A stretch of DNA of 58,204 bases from Chara braunii (taxonomy: Eukaryota > Streptophyta > Charophyceae > Charales > Characeae). Shown piece after piece: positions 21,803 to 32,746 of this stretch. Where the stretch lies: positions 1,221,562 to 1,279,765 of the forward strand of contig BFEA01000069.1 of assembly GCA_003427395.1 (NCBI GenBank), given 5' to 3'. How positions within the stretch are numbered: the first letter of the stretch is position 1; every line of letters begins with the position of its first letter. Below the pieces are notes generated by a model. The model ran no database searches. It was not told where the DNA came from and saw only the letters and a list, made by a program, of their open reading frames with translations. The translations under genes were made by a program, and so were the position numbers.

Positions 21803-22678
21803 AACTACTTCTCGAACCCGTGCTATCTTTCGTACCCTTTTTGCTTGTATCATACTGACCCCATAAAAACCCCATTTCGTTTTGTTGATTATGGGTGCCG
21901 CGTTTTGGGCCCCCATCTTTGGGAAGCTTTTACGATTCTGGGGTTCTGCTTTTTCTTTTTGCAATTCGGGAAATACATAGGAATTTACGTGCGCCTTAGC
22001 GAGCGCACTGGGAATTGAACTGGACAGTTGGGAATTCCGGGATAAGCGGAACATCGACGTGTCCTTTTTGTGTGTGAATATTCTCGGTCGCGTTGGGGAA
22101 AACTCTCGGAATCTTGTGGGGATGCATATAGGCGTAGGACTTTCTTTTCCCGCGTCGCTCTTTCGTGCGCGGATATGGTGATTTCAATTTTGAATTGGTT
22201 TAGGATGTAGGCAAGCTGTAACTGTTTCGGTGCCTTTTTCTCTTTTTTTTGTTTGTTGACGGCGCCACGCATGCAAAACTTTCTCCTCTCTGTCCCCCGC
22301 ATCGCTCTCTCCTGCGCTCCTTTTTCCTTCCCCCTCCTCTTTCTCTTTCCTCGTAACTGTTTTTCTCCCTCTCTCTCTCTCTCTCCCGCTCTACTCTTTG
22401 CGCGCCCATTTCCCTTTCTTGATCATCTGAGTCTTGGACCCGTCTTGCGCTACTTCTCGCGCCTTTTTCCTTTCCACCCTATGAATTTAGCGCATAACGC
22501 CCGATCAATCCTTCGATAACTCCCGCTCGCCAATTAGGTACGTGGATCAATAGGATCTTCCTATTGCACGACGAATCTGATTGGTTGAATCTTGAGTTTC
22601 GAAGGATCAACATGACTTCTCCTCATACACTTCGAATTTCCCCCTGCATTCTGCCTCCCTTGTCTCCCTCCTCGCTGC

Positions 22679-22684
22679 TATAAA
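22679..22684 (+). promoter_or_regulatory. TATA box in E2 3' LTR
   Basis: TATAAA in the same GCTATAAATTCCGCAAGC context as the 5' LTR, 883 bp from the LTR start. Confidence 0.7.
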
Positions 22685-23727
22685 TTCCGCAAGCACGCCC
22701 GCAAATCTCTCTTACGTTCTCGACTCCTGAGCCAACTTTCGGGAAGCAGTGGCTAGGCAGAGTGTTTGGTGCGAGTCGGAAAGTCCTGTCGGCCTGACGA
22801 TAGGGTAGCCGGTTGCGCGCTTGATCGCCACGACGGACTGTGGGATCTGGGCGAACCGCGTCGAGTTTATGTCGGCGGGGTAACGATCGCAGTGGTGGGA
22901 GTTAGCACGCGACGGTCGGGATCGTCGGTGCGGGCATGAGGACCGATTGATTGGAGTTGAGTGAGTGATTGGCCCGGGGCCATATTGGAATTAACGACGA
23001 ATGTGCCTTTGTTGTTGCGGATCTTTATCTCTGGCGTGAGTGCATGGCGGCAACGCCGAACTTCCTCTTTTCGGATCTCGTCATCTTCTATCTCGACATT
23101 TCTCCCTCGTCTCCTTCCCTCTCCTCTATCTTTGAATAATGATGTGTCTCAATGTTTGACTCTCTCTCTCTTGGATGAAAATGAATCTGTGTGTTTATCT
23201 GTGTGAAAGAACTTCTTCCGGAACTCTTCCATTAGTTTCCTGGGTAATCCCCAGATGCAGAGGAATTGATCCTCATGTCTTGTGAACGGTGGATGCGTGT
23301 GTACAATTCCCTCGGTTGATTTCTGACTTGTATACCCCTGTCGCTTTCGCACCTTCCACAGTGAATGTATGTATGAAGATGCGCGTCTTTTTGTGTTGAT
23401 TAGACGCAGCCCTCGGCAGGATTTTGCTCGAGAATGCAAGAGTGTTTAGATCTGTAATACTGAAAGCCCTGCGCATGCCATCTGTCTTATGCTGCACGAC
23501 ATCAGCAACTGAGCCACAGAGCGGCCTCGAGAAACAAGGCGCCTTGGATCAACGCCGCGTTGACTTACTAAATCTGAGTCGAGGGTCGGTCCCTTAGTTA
23601 CATGCATGATCAAGCTGATGAATGTTTTCTTTTTCTCTCTCTCTCTCGGGCCGAAAAGGATTGATTGGGGGTTGCACGAGTGTTTTTTTTCCTTGATGAC
23701 GTCTCGGGATTTTTGCAATTGATTGAT

Positions 23728-24252
23728 ATGTGGACTTACAAGCACCCTTCGATCGGGCGCCAGACTCCCGTATCTCCCGTCTTAACACGGCCTTTTCCCT
23801 ACAACGAGGAAAGAACACGTGTATGCGAGCGGGACGTACGAGAAGTTGTCGCACAAATCGGTAGACGATACTACTTCCCTCCAGCAAACCATTGTTCAGG
23901 GTTCGTAGAGGCTGGGTTTGTCATTATCGATACGCACTTTCCACCTTACTCGATATTGTTGCCATTCAACGAGTTGATCGTCATTCCGTGGACGGCAGTA
24001 GAACCTTATTGGCCGCGCACCCTATGCACCGAATGCCAACGCTTTGAGCGCTACGAATCCAGGGGTTTCCACTACCGTGTGCGGAGTGAGGACGAACATA
24101 GAGAAAGAGCCACGCGATTAAGACCCTCCACGTCGGATTCAAAACTGGTCAGTGAACGACGACGGGACTTGATACGAAAGCGAGACACGCGAAGCGTGCT
24201 GAAGCCCTTCTGTTCTAAACGACGGGCCGTAGCCAGGTGGGAAGTCCGATAA
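23728..24252 (+). CDS. LTR-internal ORF, E2 3' LTR copy (174 residues)
   Basis: This is the most intact member of the LTR-ORF family, open from the conserved MWT start to a TAA at 24250-24252 that replaces CAA. Without that change it would run six residues further to the shared YFLD end. Order of landmarks: RPFPYNEERTRVCE, GRRYYFPP, GFVIIDTHFPPYS, LLPFNELIVIPWTA, PYWP, CTECQRFERY, then an Arg/Lys-rich tail (RRRDLIRKRDTRS, RRAVARWEVR). No signal peptide or membrane span is evident. Zinc binding and nucleic-acid binding are guesses from the CxxC and basic tail. It lies in the part of the LTR downstream of TATA. Confidence 0.7.
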   Translation: MWTYKHPSIGRQTPVSPVLTRPFPYNEERTRVCERDVREVVAQIGRRYYFPPANHCSGFVEAGFVIIDTHFPPYSILLPFNELIVIPWTAVEPYWPRTLCTECQRFERYESRGFHYRVRSEDEHRERATRLRPSTSDSKLVSERRRDLIRKRDTRSVLKPFCSKRRAVARWEVR

Positions 24253-24591
24253 TATTTTCTGGATTGAATTTGTATTTCTCACTCCTCTCGCGCCAAACTT
24301 CCGCGCGCGCAATTAGCGCCGCATGAAAAACGATCCACTTACTTCGTCGGACCAACACGGGGGATTTTAGTTCCGTCTGTGTCCCCACACTCAATTTCCA
24401 AAAATCCTTGGCACACCCGATCTTGCCGTTTTTCTGGGCATCTTTCCACACATCTAGCACTCCGAACGAAAGACAGCACAGGGCGTGAGGTTGCGTGTGA
24501 CAACTGAGTCCGACGGAAAAAACGAACGCAGTAGGCATTACCTCAATTCCCCACCAGGGTGCCCGCATCCAAGGCTCAGGCGGCAATTGCC

Positions 24592-27500
24592 ATGATAATG
24601 GTGTTGCCACATAAAATACGTCTGGCATCCTGGAATGTAAAAGGCCTATGTGATACTTCATACCAACAAAAAATAGCCTGCTTGAGGGCCTGGATCCACT
24701 CTGCTAACGCCCATATTATTTGCATTCAGGAAACTAAACTAAACGCAGAGAGAACAGCTGAGATTCACCCCAGTTGGTCGGGCCCCCAGTTTTGGGCCCC
24801 CACAGATGGCACAAGGGGGGGTGTGGCGATTCTTATACACAAGGATTCGGACTGTGAGACGCTAGACTTCTATATTGACCCAGGAGGCCGGTGGGCCTGG
24901 GTAAAATTGAAATTAGAGATGGAGGAGTGGGCTATAATGACAGTGTACGCGCCCAATAGTTATACGGAAAGAACAAATTTCTTTGCTAATGTTCCGGCTT
25001 GGATTCCGGACGTGGAACACCTAGCACTCCTAGGAGACTGAAATACAATACTTAATAATCCTGGTTTGGACTCGCAAGAAGTGTTCCCTCTGAGATCAGA
25101 CAGTACCATGCTCATGTCCTTTTTGGAATCTCAAAGCCTGGTAGATGCATATAGGGTGATTCACCCGGACGACCACGGGTTCACCTGGTACGGCCCCCAC
25201 CCTTCGAGGACTGCACCAGAACCTCGTCGGAGATTGGACATTATTTTTTTTAGAGGGAGCATATGGGATAGATGCATTTTGTCGGATTTTCTGGCTACCT
25301 TGATGTCGGACCATCACCCACTAATTCTGGATGTGGTGACAACTGAAACGTTACAGCAAACCAGACCACCCTTTCGCCTCAATGTCAACAACTTGAAGGA
25401 TAAGGGCATACCCACATGGGTTAGTGACCAAATGGTAAGTTGGCAAGAGGCTAAGCACCTGTTCTCGTCAGAAGATCAGTGGGTTGCAGTGGGGTTGGGC
25501 ATCATAAGAGAAGCCCTCATCGTGTTTTCACGAATGAAGGCTGCCAACAAGCGTTGGAAAGAGCTTAAATGCCAACGGGAAATAGAAGAAGCAGAACCGC
25601 AAATGGGCCGTGACCCGTTCTCTGACTACTATTGGGCGGAAAAGAGGAGGGTAGCGTTGGGCCAGTTGGAATGGCTTAAGTGCCAGCGACAATCTGATTG
25701 GTTGGAATGGCTTAAGATTAGGGGTACAGTCGGCTACGATAAAATGACCAAATTGACCTTCCGTTCCCTGATCCTCAAACAGTCAAAACCAGTAATTAGG
25801 GAGCTGGTCCACTCCTTTGAGTGGGACGTACCAACAGCTACGGACACACAGCAAATGTGTTCCTATGCCCTGTAGTATTTCAGGGACATAGTTTCTACGA
25901 GAAGGCCGTTTGACGACTTTGACTCAGATCTTTCTTTGACCTCGGACTCTTGGGCTAGGTCTCGAGCTTGCATTAATACAGCCTCCAGAGCAGGGTTAGA
26001 TGCCCCCATATCAGAAATGGAGCTGCATAGGGCTATAAAGCAAATGGCCTTGGGCAAATGCCCAGGAGTTTATGGCCTTCTGGTGGAATTGTTCTTGAGC
26101 TGTTGGAAAGCCTTTGCACCATTTTTGTGCCACATTTTCGATAGTGCTTTAGTCTCTGGCTCGCTTCCCTCTTGTATGGTTAAAGGAGTGATCTCCCTCC
26201 TATACAAAAAGGGTGATAAAAGGGAAGTTAAAAATTATCGTCCGATCTCGGTATTGAATGTGGTGTACAAAATTTTGGCCAAAACACTGGCCTTAAGATT
26301 GGCGGCTGAACTTCCGAGTCTGGTAGGATGGGAGCAAGGCACCTTTGTCAAAGGGAGATCTATTTTTGAAAACATACTGACCACAGTACGGGCACTTGAA
26401 ATAATTGGTTCAGAAAAAAGAGACGTGGCGGTGTTGTTATTGGATTTGGAGAAAGCATATGACAGAGTAGGATGGGCCTTTGTGTCTACCACTCTGTCTA
26501 GAATGAGCTTTGGACGAGGCTTCAGGAACTGGATCCATGCAATGTACGCTAACGCCACGTCCGCAGTGCTAGTGAATGGCCAGTTGTCAGCAGAGTTCCC
26601 TTTGACTCGATCCCTGAGACAAGGGTGTCCGTTGGCCCCTTTGCTGTTCGTACTTCAGGCGGAAACTTTGTTAGATAACATTAGAAATAACCCGAGCATT
26701 AAAGGTTTACATATTAGTCCATCGCTCTCGTGGAAAGGTGGAGCTATAGCGGATGATTTGAGTGTTGCCTGCGAGAACTCCCCGGAGTCTCTAAGAGAAT
26801 TAAAAGTCGTATTTGATAAGTATTGTTTGTTGTCTGAGGCTTCAATTAACTGGGCTAAGTCCGTATACTTCTTGCCCTCCTTGTTCACGCTTTCAGTTGA
26901 TTGGGGGTTGAAGTTAATTCCATCTGAGAATTCTGAGCGCTTTCTTGGACTTCAAGTTTCCCTTTCGGACTGTTCTAAAACACAGGACGACATGCTAGCA
27001 GGGAAGGTAACAGCGAGAGTACATGGTTGGTTGAAAAACTACAGGCTGCCGGTCTTTGGAAGGGCGTTGGTGCTGACTTCGGTTGTATTCTCTATCATTT
27101 GGTTCCCGCTTTCTATTTGCTTATTGGGTAATGAGGCTTATGTGGAAATCAGACGGACAGCGGCAAGATACCTTTGGAAACCAAAGGCTGATGAAGGTCA
27201 AGGCTTTGTGTCCAAGGTGGCCTGGGACGTCGTGACAGCGCCACGTAAGCAGGGTGGTTTGGGATTATTGGACCCCCGTACTCAGAACTGGGCACTTTTG
27301 GCCAAATGGATCATAAAGGCTATGTTTGAAGACCCCTCGAAACTATGGGTTTGCCTGGCTGAGTACATACTTAGTAAAGAATGGTCGCTGGGGACCCCTG
27401 AGGAATCTGTGAGGAAGTGTGGAAATGTTGCCTGATTCACTCCTGGGTGAATAGAAAGATTAAATCTGGAGTTTGGAAGGGAATACTTTATGCTTGGAGG

Positions 27501-28877
27501 AAGCTGTTTCCACGGGCCATCCAGCAGCCAAATACAAAGCTGGAAATAACGAACCAAGTTCTGGTTGAAAATCCTCTTATTTGCTTAGTGGATGGAAGCA
27601 GTCTGGCGGCCCGAGATGGCCCGGGGAACTTTGGTAAAGCCTGGGTGGAGAGAGGGGTCATTCAGATAAAGCACATTTGGGACGAAGAGAAGGACGACTG
27701 GGTCACGGGGGAGGACCTGAAATAGAGGCTTCCCAGAATTAGAAACGTTCCGGACAACCTTTCAGTCTTACTTGCAGCAATCCTGCCTTCCTGGACGTCG
27801 ACACTTCGTGCGAACTCAGAGCACGGCCCTGACACCTGGCTGGAAGCAGACGAAGAGGCCGGCCTAATCCTTAAAGTGGTGTGTCCAAACCTAGGAGCTG
27901 GTTGGAGCGTCGAGGAGTGGAAGTTTCTTAACTGCAAGAACAAAAGTCTGAAATTTCTTCAAGAAAGAACAATCATCAGCTCTTTGGACTTGCCGGAGGG
28001 TCGAGTATTTCATGTTGGAAAGCAAGTCAGGTACCTGGGGAGGGCAGAAGATTACAGGATAGAGCCAGCCCTCTGGGGGTGGAAGTTTGACTCCCAGCAT
28101 TCGGAAGCAGAAGGTAATACAACATTGATTAATTACCGAACCAAGGTAGGGGTCAGACACGGGCGTGCATCTAAGCCCGCACCTTCTAGCCTGGCTGCGA
28201 GGAGATTCGAACGAAAAAACGGCGTATAGGTCCCCCAACCGGACTGGTTATCTTAGTGGAAACGGCTGTCAAGAATTCCGGGGCAGAAAGTTGCGAGCCT
28301 AATCTGGCTGCAGAGCATGCAGGTTACTCCCTCAGCTGTGTGGTTGGCTTCGAAAGGAATGGACTTGCCTATCTCGTGCTCACGCTGTCAATGGGGCTGG
28401 GAGTCCTCATATCATCTGTGGATTCACTGCCCCATGGCTGAAGAGATGTGGCATTGGTGGATCAGGCTCTGGAGAGACCTGAGTGGGGATGAGTTCCCAT
28501 GGACAGAGGACTGGATCTTATATGGTGTACTTCCAAGACCAGCTATCAACCTCATGAGTGGATGGGGTTATATAGCATTGCTTTGCAAAGGTATTGTGAT
28601 GCAGGAAATTTGGCTGGCTCGTAATGCCATGGTGTTCAGAAACGAGAGAATCAGCCCTTCTCAGCAGCGCCACCAAGTTAGAAGGAATATTAGAATGTCT
28701 ATTTTGGCTGACTGGAAGCGTTCCAGGGATACTCAGGGTAAAGGTCGTCGGTGGTTCTCTAGAACGTGGATTCGTGAGAACTTGGCCAAATTTGAGGATA
28801 AGGGACAATTGGTAATTGAGGAGTGGCTGAACCCTCGACAAGATGGTCGTTGTCTGGTCGACGCAGTTCGAACATAG
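24592..28877 (+). pseudogene. LINE ORF2: endonuclease, reverse transcriptase, zf-RVT
   Basis: Endonuclease: ASWNVKGL, IQETKL, MTVYAPNSY, LLGD followed by TGA (25039-25041) where Trp is expected before Asn, RRLDIIFF and MSDHHPL. A TAG at 25873-25875 breaks the linker. RT (25936-27435, open 499 codons): YKKGDKREVKNYRPIS, LLLDLEKAYDRVGW, LRQGCPLAPLLF and the catalytic AIADDLSV (ADD). A frameshift lies near 27420; two more stops are at 27723 and 28227. The C-terminus (28317-28877) holds CSRCQWGWESSYHLWIHC, the zf-RVT pattern. ORF2 nicks target DNA and primes reverse transcription there. Five disruptions make it inactive. Confidence 0.92.
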
Positions 28878-29105
28878 GCCATTGTTAGGGGGTTGGCCCC
28901 CTGTGGGCGATACAGTATTAAAGTGCAGGGGTTGTTCCTTCTTCAGGAGGTGACAGAGACAATTTGAACTAAAAAAACTTCCCCATTCCATAGCATTCTG
29001 CCTGGTACGGCAAGGTTTGAACAGTTTCTGGACGATTCAACCGAACTGAAGACTGAAACGGAAATTTATTGTAGTTTCGGTTACTTTTACTGAGCTTCAA
29101 GTTTG

Positions 29106-29135
<30 letters not shown>
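29106..29135 (+). repeat. Poly(A) tail of the LINE
   Basis: An A run of about 30 bases follows the 3' UTR of the LINE (28878-29105) and marks its 3' end. Confidence 0.9.
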
Positions 29136-29136
<1 letters not shown>

Positions 29137-29212
29137 ATGGGCTCTGCGAAACCAACTGGCGACTGTGAAGTCAGATGGGGCTTTGGTCATTGGTAAATGG
29201 CTATTGAAACCG

Positions 29213-29340
29213 CAGCTCCTACCTTCTTCACCCGAATAGAACACCCAGTCATTATAGTTGTATTTGGTGCAATTTTCAGTCTAGATACAGTGATAATGAC
29301 CGGGCGTTCTATTCCGGTGAAGAGGGTAGTAGAGGAACTG
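29213..29340. repeat. Foldback element, about 45-bp inverted arms
   Basis: The left arm contains CTTCTTCACCCGAATAGAAC and GTCATTAT (29223-29254). The right arm (about 29290-29328) is its complement with a few mismatches. About 35 bp separate the arms. Confidence 0.7.
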
Positions 29341-29368
29341 TCAGTGGTAAGTTGGTCCTCTGAATAAC

Positions 29369-29751
29369 GGCCTAGTTGCACTACTCGCCATCCGTCACAT
29401 TTCGTGGCGGATGCGTGGAGAGTGAAAAAACTGAGAATCGCGTTGATCTCGAGTCCTGGTTGCACTTACTCGCCACTATATTTCTTCTACAGAAAAGTTC
29501 AAATTTTTTGTCTACCTGATGTCGACTCGTGAAGCCCTGCACTCTCCAGAAATATGTTTTGTGGAGAGGTCCGAGGACCACTCTCCACAAACCGCCGTGC
29601 ACAGGTGGGAAAACCGAATTCACTCTCCACAATTTATGTCGACGGTGTGGCGAGCCATCTGACACATTTTGCATTCGCCGAGCTTGGTGAGTAAGTGCAA
29701 CCAGGCGCCTACTCTCCAAACTTGGCCTATGGAGAGTAGTGCAACTAGGCC
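29369..29751. mobile_element. MITE M1 (383 bp, TIR GGCCTAGTTGCACTACTC)
   Basis: A 23-bp terminal inverted repeat with one mismatch bounds the element (29369-29391 and 29729-29751). It contains M2 and no coding sequence. Internal CTCTCCAC / GTGGAGAG motifs add further inverted symmetry. Confidence 0.75.
29455..29705. mobile_element. MITE M2 (251 bp) nested in M1
   Basis: The TIR CCTGGTTGCACTTACTC (20 bp, 19 matching) is at 29455-29474 and inverted at 29686-29705. Its TIR resembles that of M1, so the two are probably related families. Confidence 0.75.
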
Positions 29752-30155
29752 CTAAGAGGCTCGCCACACAGGCTGTCGAAAACCAGGTTTTCGACAATTT
29801 TGGATCGCCAGACAGACTTTCGAAGAATTGCGGCTCAAAAAACTTTGGACAGGTGTTAGAATGGTCCTTTCGACAGCCGCCCTCCAGCAACAGTTTCCAC
29901 CAGCCTGGAGGTGACTGAAATTCGACACTGGACCTTTCAAAAATTGCGTTCACATTTGCGTTGTCAGGTTAGAATTTGCATTGTCAGGGACTGTTCCGTG
30001 ACACCCGTCTGCCTGGCCATGACCAAAAACCTTGCCCCTCGACAGGCTATGTGGCAAAGAGGGGGAAAACTGTCGACCGCCCGACTGTCGAAAATTTTCT
30101 CACACCTGTCAAAAAATTTCGACATTCGACAGCCTGTGTGGCGAGCCTCTAAGGG
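29750..30155. mobile_element. MITE M3 (406 bp, TIR with CTCGCCACACAGGCTGTCGA)
   Basis: A 30-bp terminal inverted repeat with one mismatch (29750-29779 and 30126-30155). A perfect small hairpin (GTCGAAAACC / GGTTTTCGAC) sits just inside the left end. No transposase frame is present. Confidence 0.82.
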
Positions 30156-30348
30156 CGTCGCCACACGGGACACGATTTTCGAAGCGCACGGGACACGAAA
30201 CGAAAAACGAAACGACTGAATCTTCCTGAAGAAAATGGCCAGGTTTCATCCGTTTGCTATAAATAGTAATGAGTGTATTTTGCCACCTCTCGTGGGCAGA
30301 TGCACTAATTTCATTATCATTTCGTGTGCTGTGCGGCGAGACCCTTAG
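30149..30348. mobile_element. MITE M4 (200 bp), sharing CTAAGGG with M3
   Basis: The left end CTAAGGGCGTCGCCACACGG (30149 on) is matched by an inverted right end at 30322-30348 (complement CTAAGGGTCTCGCCGCACAG). The two elements overlap by seven bases, so M4 probably inserted at or beside the M3 end. Confidence 0.68.
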
Positions 30349-30550
30349 AGGAGTAACCTTTTTTTTTTCCCTCAGAAGCGTGCCACTTTTATTACCAATA
30401 ACAAAAATTCAGACGAGACCGAGGACCTCACAATTTGACCCGGGTGAACATACTGGGGCAATTATTACCCAACTTCGACTAAAAGAACTTGAATGGGGTC
30501 CCGTGTCTCATTCTTCGCTCTGTTGTCTAAAAGAACTTCTCAAAAAAATT

Positions 30551-30850
30551 CCCTTAGGGCCTCGCCACACCAAATTGAATGTCAAAAACTGCATTTTTGA
30601 CGTTTTCTCCTCGCCACACAACATGTTGAAATCCGAGATGCAAAAAAAAATCAGGAGTTGTCAGGAAGGACTCGTTTCCCAGCCTGCAACTTGGAGATTT
30701 TCAACAGTCCTCGGATGGGATGTCGAATTCTTGCCCGAATGTCGAAAAAGAGAACGCGCCAACGGTTGTCCTATCTTCACCCCAGTTTGTCTCTTTTGTG
30801 CATAGGACTTGTGAGTCCTTCACTTGGACATGGTGTGTGGCGAAGAGGGG
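30551..30850. mobile_element. Possible MITE M5 (about 300 bp)
   Basis: The left end CCCTTAGGGCCTCGCCACAC resembles the M3/M4 ends. The right end (about 30831-30850) is an imperfect complement ending CGAAGAGGGG. An internal CCTCGCCACACAAC at 30608 may mark another nested copy. Confidence 0.45.
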
Positions 30851-31870
30851 TTTTGTTGCATACTCGTGAATACTTCAACAAGTATGGGCAGAACCAAAGA
30901 TCAACCAATATAGGATGAGCATATGCAGCGGAAGTCTGAGAAATGGACTGACTCGCATAGACTGAACTCATACAGATATCACTCAACACACAAACAATCG
31001 TGAGATGGTGGGGTCTGAGCCAATCATAGACGATGGTCAGGCCCCGTACAACCATGCACAGATGAAAGGTGGGAGGAGAGACGAAGGAGGTGGTAGATGT
31101 AGGCAGCGCCAGATGTCACCGAGATAGAATCCAGTAGGTCATCCATATGGTAGTCCAAAATGTCATCGAACAAGATCAAAATGTCGTGGACAATAAGTCA
31201 CCAATGTCGGAGGTACAGAGAGTCCTAGTGTAACTGGTGTCAAATCTGTGATGTCGCCGAGTACCAATCCCAGATACCTCCAAGTCTCGAATCCGGTAAG
31301 TACCACAGCCTCTTACCATCGAAGTCCGAACACTGATCTCGGTCCAACTCGTATCAAAGTCTCCAACCTGAATAAGAAGAAGATTAAGAATGAGTCTGAA
31401 GAAGAAGAAGATGAAGAATGAGTCTGAAGAAGAAGAAGATGAAGAACGAGTCTGAAGAAGAAGAAGAAAAAGAAGAAGAAGAAGAAGAAGAAAAAGAAGA
31501 AGAAGAAGAAGAAGAAGAAGAAGAAGAAGAAGAGTCGGAAGAAGAAGAAGAAGAAGAAGAGTCGGAAGAAGAAGAATAAGAAGAGGGAGAGGAAGAGGAG
31601 ATAGCAGAGGAGGAGGGAGAGATGGTGAGGTAGGGAGGAGGAGAGTCCTCACTACCCTGTCCTGGCCCGAAGCCTTACCTGCAGGATGCAAGGTGGCGCC
31701 TTGAATAGAAGTCTTCTGAAGTCGAAGTCCTCTGAAGCTATGGCGCCACCGGTGAGTACCAGGTAAGTGCCTCGCTCGCTGTCTATCTCTAACTGCAGTC
31801 TAGCGCTAGCCTCGCGCTGCTGCTGTAGCGCTGCGCTCTAAACAGAAATAGTGCAGCGCTGTGACGCCCA
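30851..31870. repeat. Unassigned sequence with GAA-rich microsatellite
   Basis: 31376-31595 is a long (GAA)n tract with an interspersed 30-bp unit beginning GAGTCTGAAGAAGAAGAAGA. The 171-codon minus ORF over it (poly-Leu/Ser) is an artefact of the repeat. 31790-31860 is rich in AGCGCT palindromes. No gene recognised. Confidence 0.7.
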
Positions 31871-32248
31871 ACCTCACGCCCAGCGCGACTTCCTGATCGG
31901 AGTGGGGTGTGGGCCTGGAAGTGCGAAAAGGGGTGTGCCAAGGATTTTTGGGAAAGTGGGGGTGGAGTCCCAGGTCAGAACTGAGATCTCCTGTGGCAGA
32001 GTTTTTCGAGGGCACGGGTGCAATTTGGCCGAGAGGGCGGACCACTTCCGGTCATAAGGCAGATGGCATGCGCAGGTCATTCAAGGCCGCTCGATCCGTC
32101 CGTTTTGAGGACGGCAATTCATCGAAAGGTCCATTCGGGGTGGGTGTGATCCTGATGAGTCAGGTCGTTGGTTATCGCCACGTGGCGCCGATCGTCGCGC
32201 GTTCGGGTTGGGCCCTCGCGGTCCCGAGGGTCTGTGGTTGCCGCGTCG

Positions 32249-32746
32249 TCAGCAATTTCCGCAGGGCGTGTGGGGCCAGTAGGGGGCTATGGCGTTCCAC
32301 GGGACAACCCAGAGTTAGTGATACGGGGAAAGAAGACGGAAGGGAGGGAAGTTAGTGGAGATAACGACAAAACCGGGGGAAATAAAGTAGTGGGTGTGGT
32401 CTGAAGTGGGGAAGTCAGAGCATCGGGGATCGCTGGTTGTGGCACAGTGCAACTCCCTATGACAAAGTCGATTCTCTGTTAGGCAGGGGAGCCTCTGTCG
32501 GAGGCACTCTTCTATCCAAGGGGTGAAGTTTTGCGGGTCCCACAACGAATCTGAGCTCCTGGAGCGTGTCATTATGCCATCGTAGAGCCGCGAAATTCCA
32601 AAGGGCGTGTCTTCTTCGATTGCGATCACCGCATGTGAATACATGTAGGCCGCGCGAGTTGAATCGCACTTACACGTGTTCACACGGGATGATTGCTTCG
32701 TTGCCGACGCAGGATGGCCACATCTAATCAAGCAATATCCCCGCAA
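32249..32746 (-). pseudogene. LTR-internal ORF homologue (E5 LTR)
   Basis: The minus frame from 32746 reaches a TAA at 32317-32315 and continues in the same frame to a TGA at 32251. The family core is clear across that stop: GFVVISTNFPPF, then after the stop VVPWNAIAPYWPHTPCGNC, which matches VIPWTAVEPYWPRTLCTEC of E2 position for position. The upstream 110 codons are diverged. This copy supports conservation in a separate LTR lineage. Confidence 0.65.

Larger units (their letters stand above)
10502..24491 (+). mobile_element. Near-complete Ty3/gypsy LTR retrotransposon E2 with 2.7-kb LTRs
   Basis: Two direct repeats, 10502-13235 and 21796-24491, bound an internal region with PBS, gag, protease, RT, RNase H, PHD-like finger, integrase and three further frames. 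Both LTRs begin TGTGACGAAC and end AGGGCGTGAGGT. The element spans 13,990 bp including a 180-bp N gap. It holds several stops (16835, 18323, 18594, 19608, 20372 and others) and is inactive. No matching target-site duplication was found: the left flank is CACTG and the right flank is the adjoining LINE. Confidence 0.93.
21796..24491 (+). repeat. 3' LTR of E2 (2696 bp)
   Basis: It is homologous to 10502-13235 throughout, with scattered substitutions and small indels. The right edge AGGGCGTGAGGT is followed directly by the LINE. It contains a TATA box (22679-22684) and a more intact LTR-ORF. Confidence 0.93.
24492..29135 (+). mobile_element. L1-type LINE, 5'-truncated, with poly(A) tail
   Basis: A non-LTR retrotransposon begins directly at the right edge of the E2 LTR and ends in 30 A residues (29106-29135). 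It encodes an APE-like endonuclease, RT and zf-RVT finger, the ORF2 order of plant L1 elements. No ORF1 is present, so it is 5'-truncated. I could not find a target-site duplication. Confidence 0.88.

Noticed and set aside
31176-31691. 171-codon minus ORF rich in Leu
   Set aside because: It is the complement of a GAA microsatellite with no other signal.
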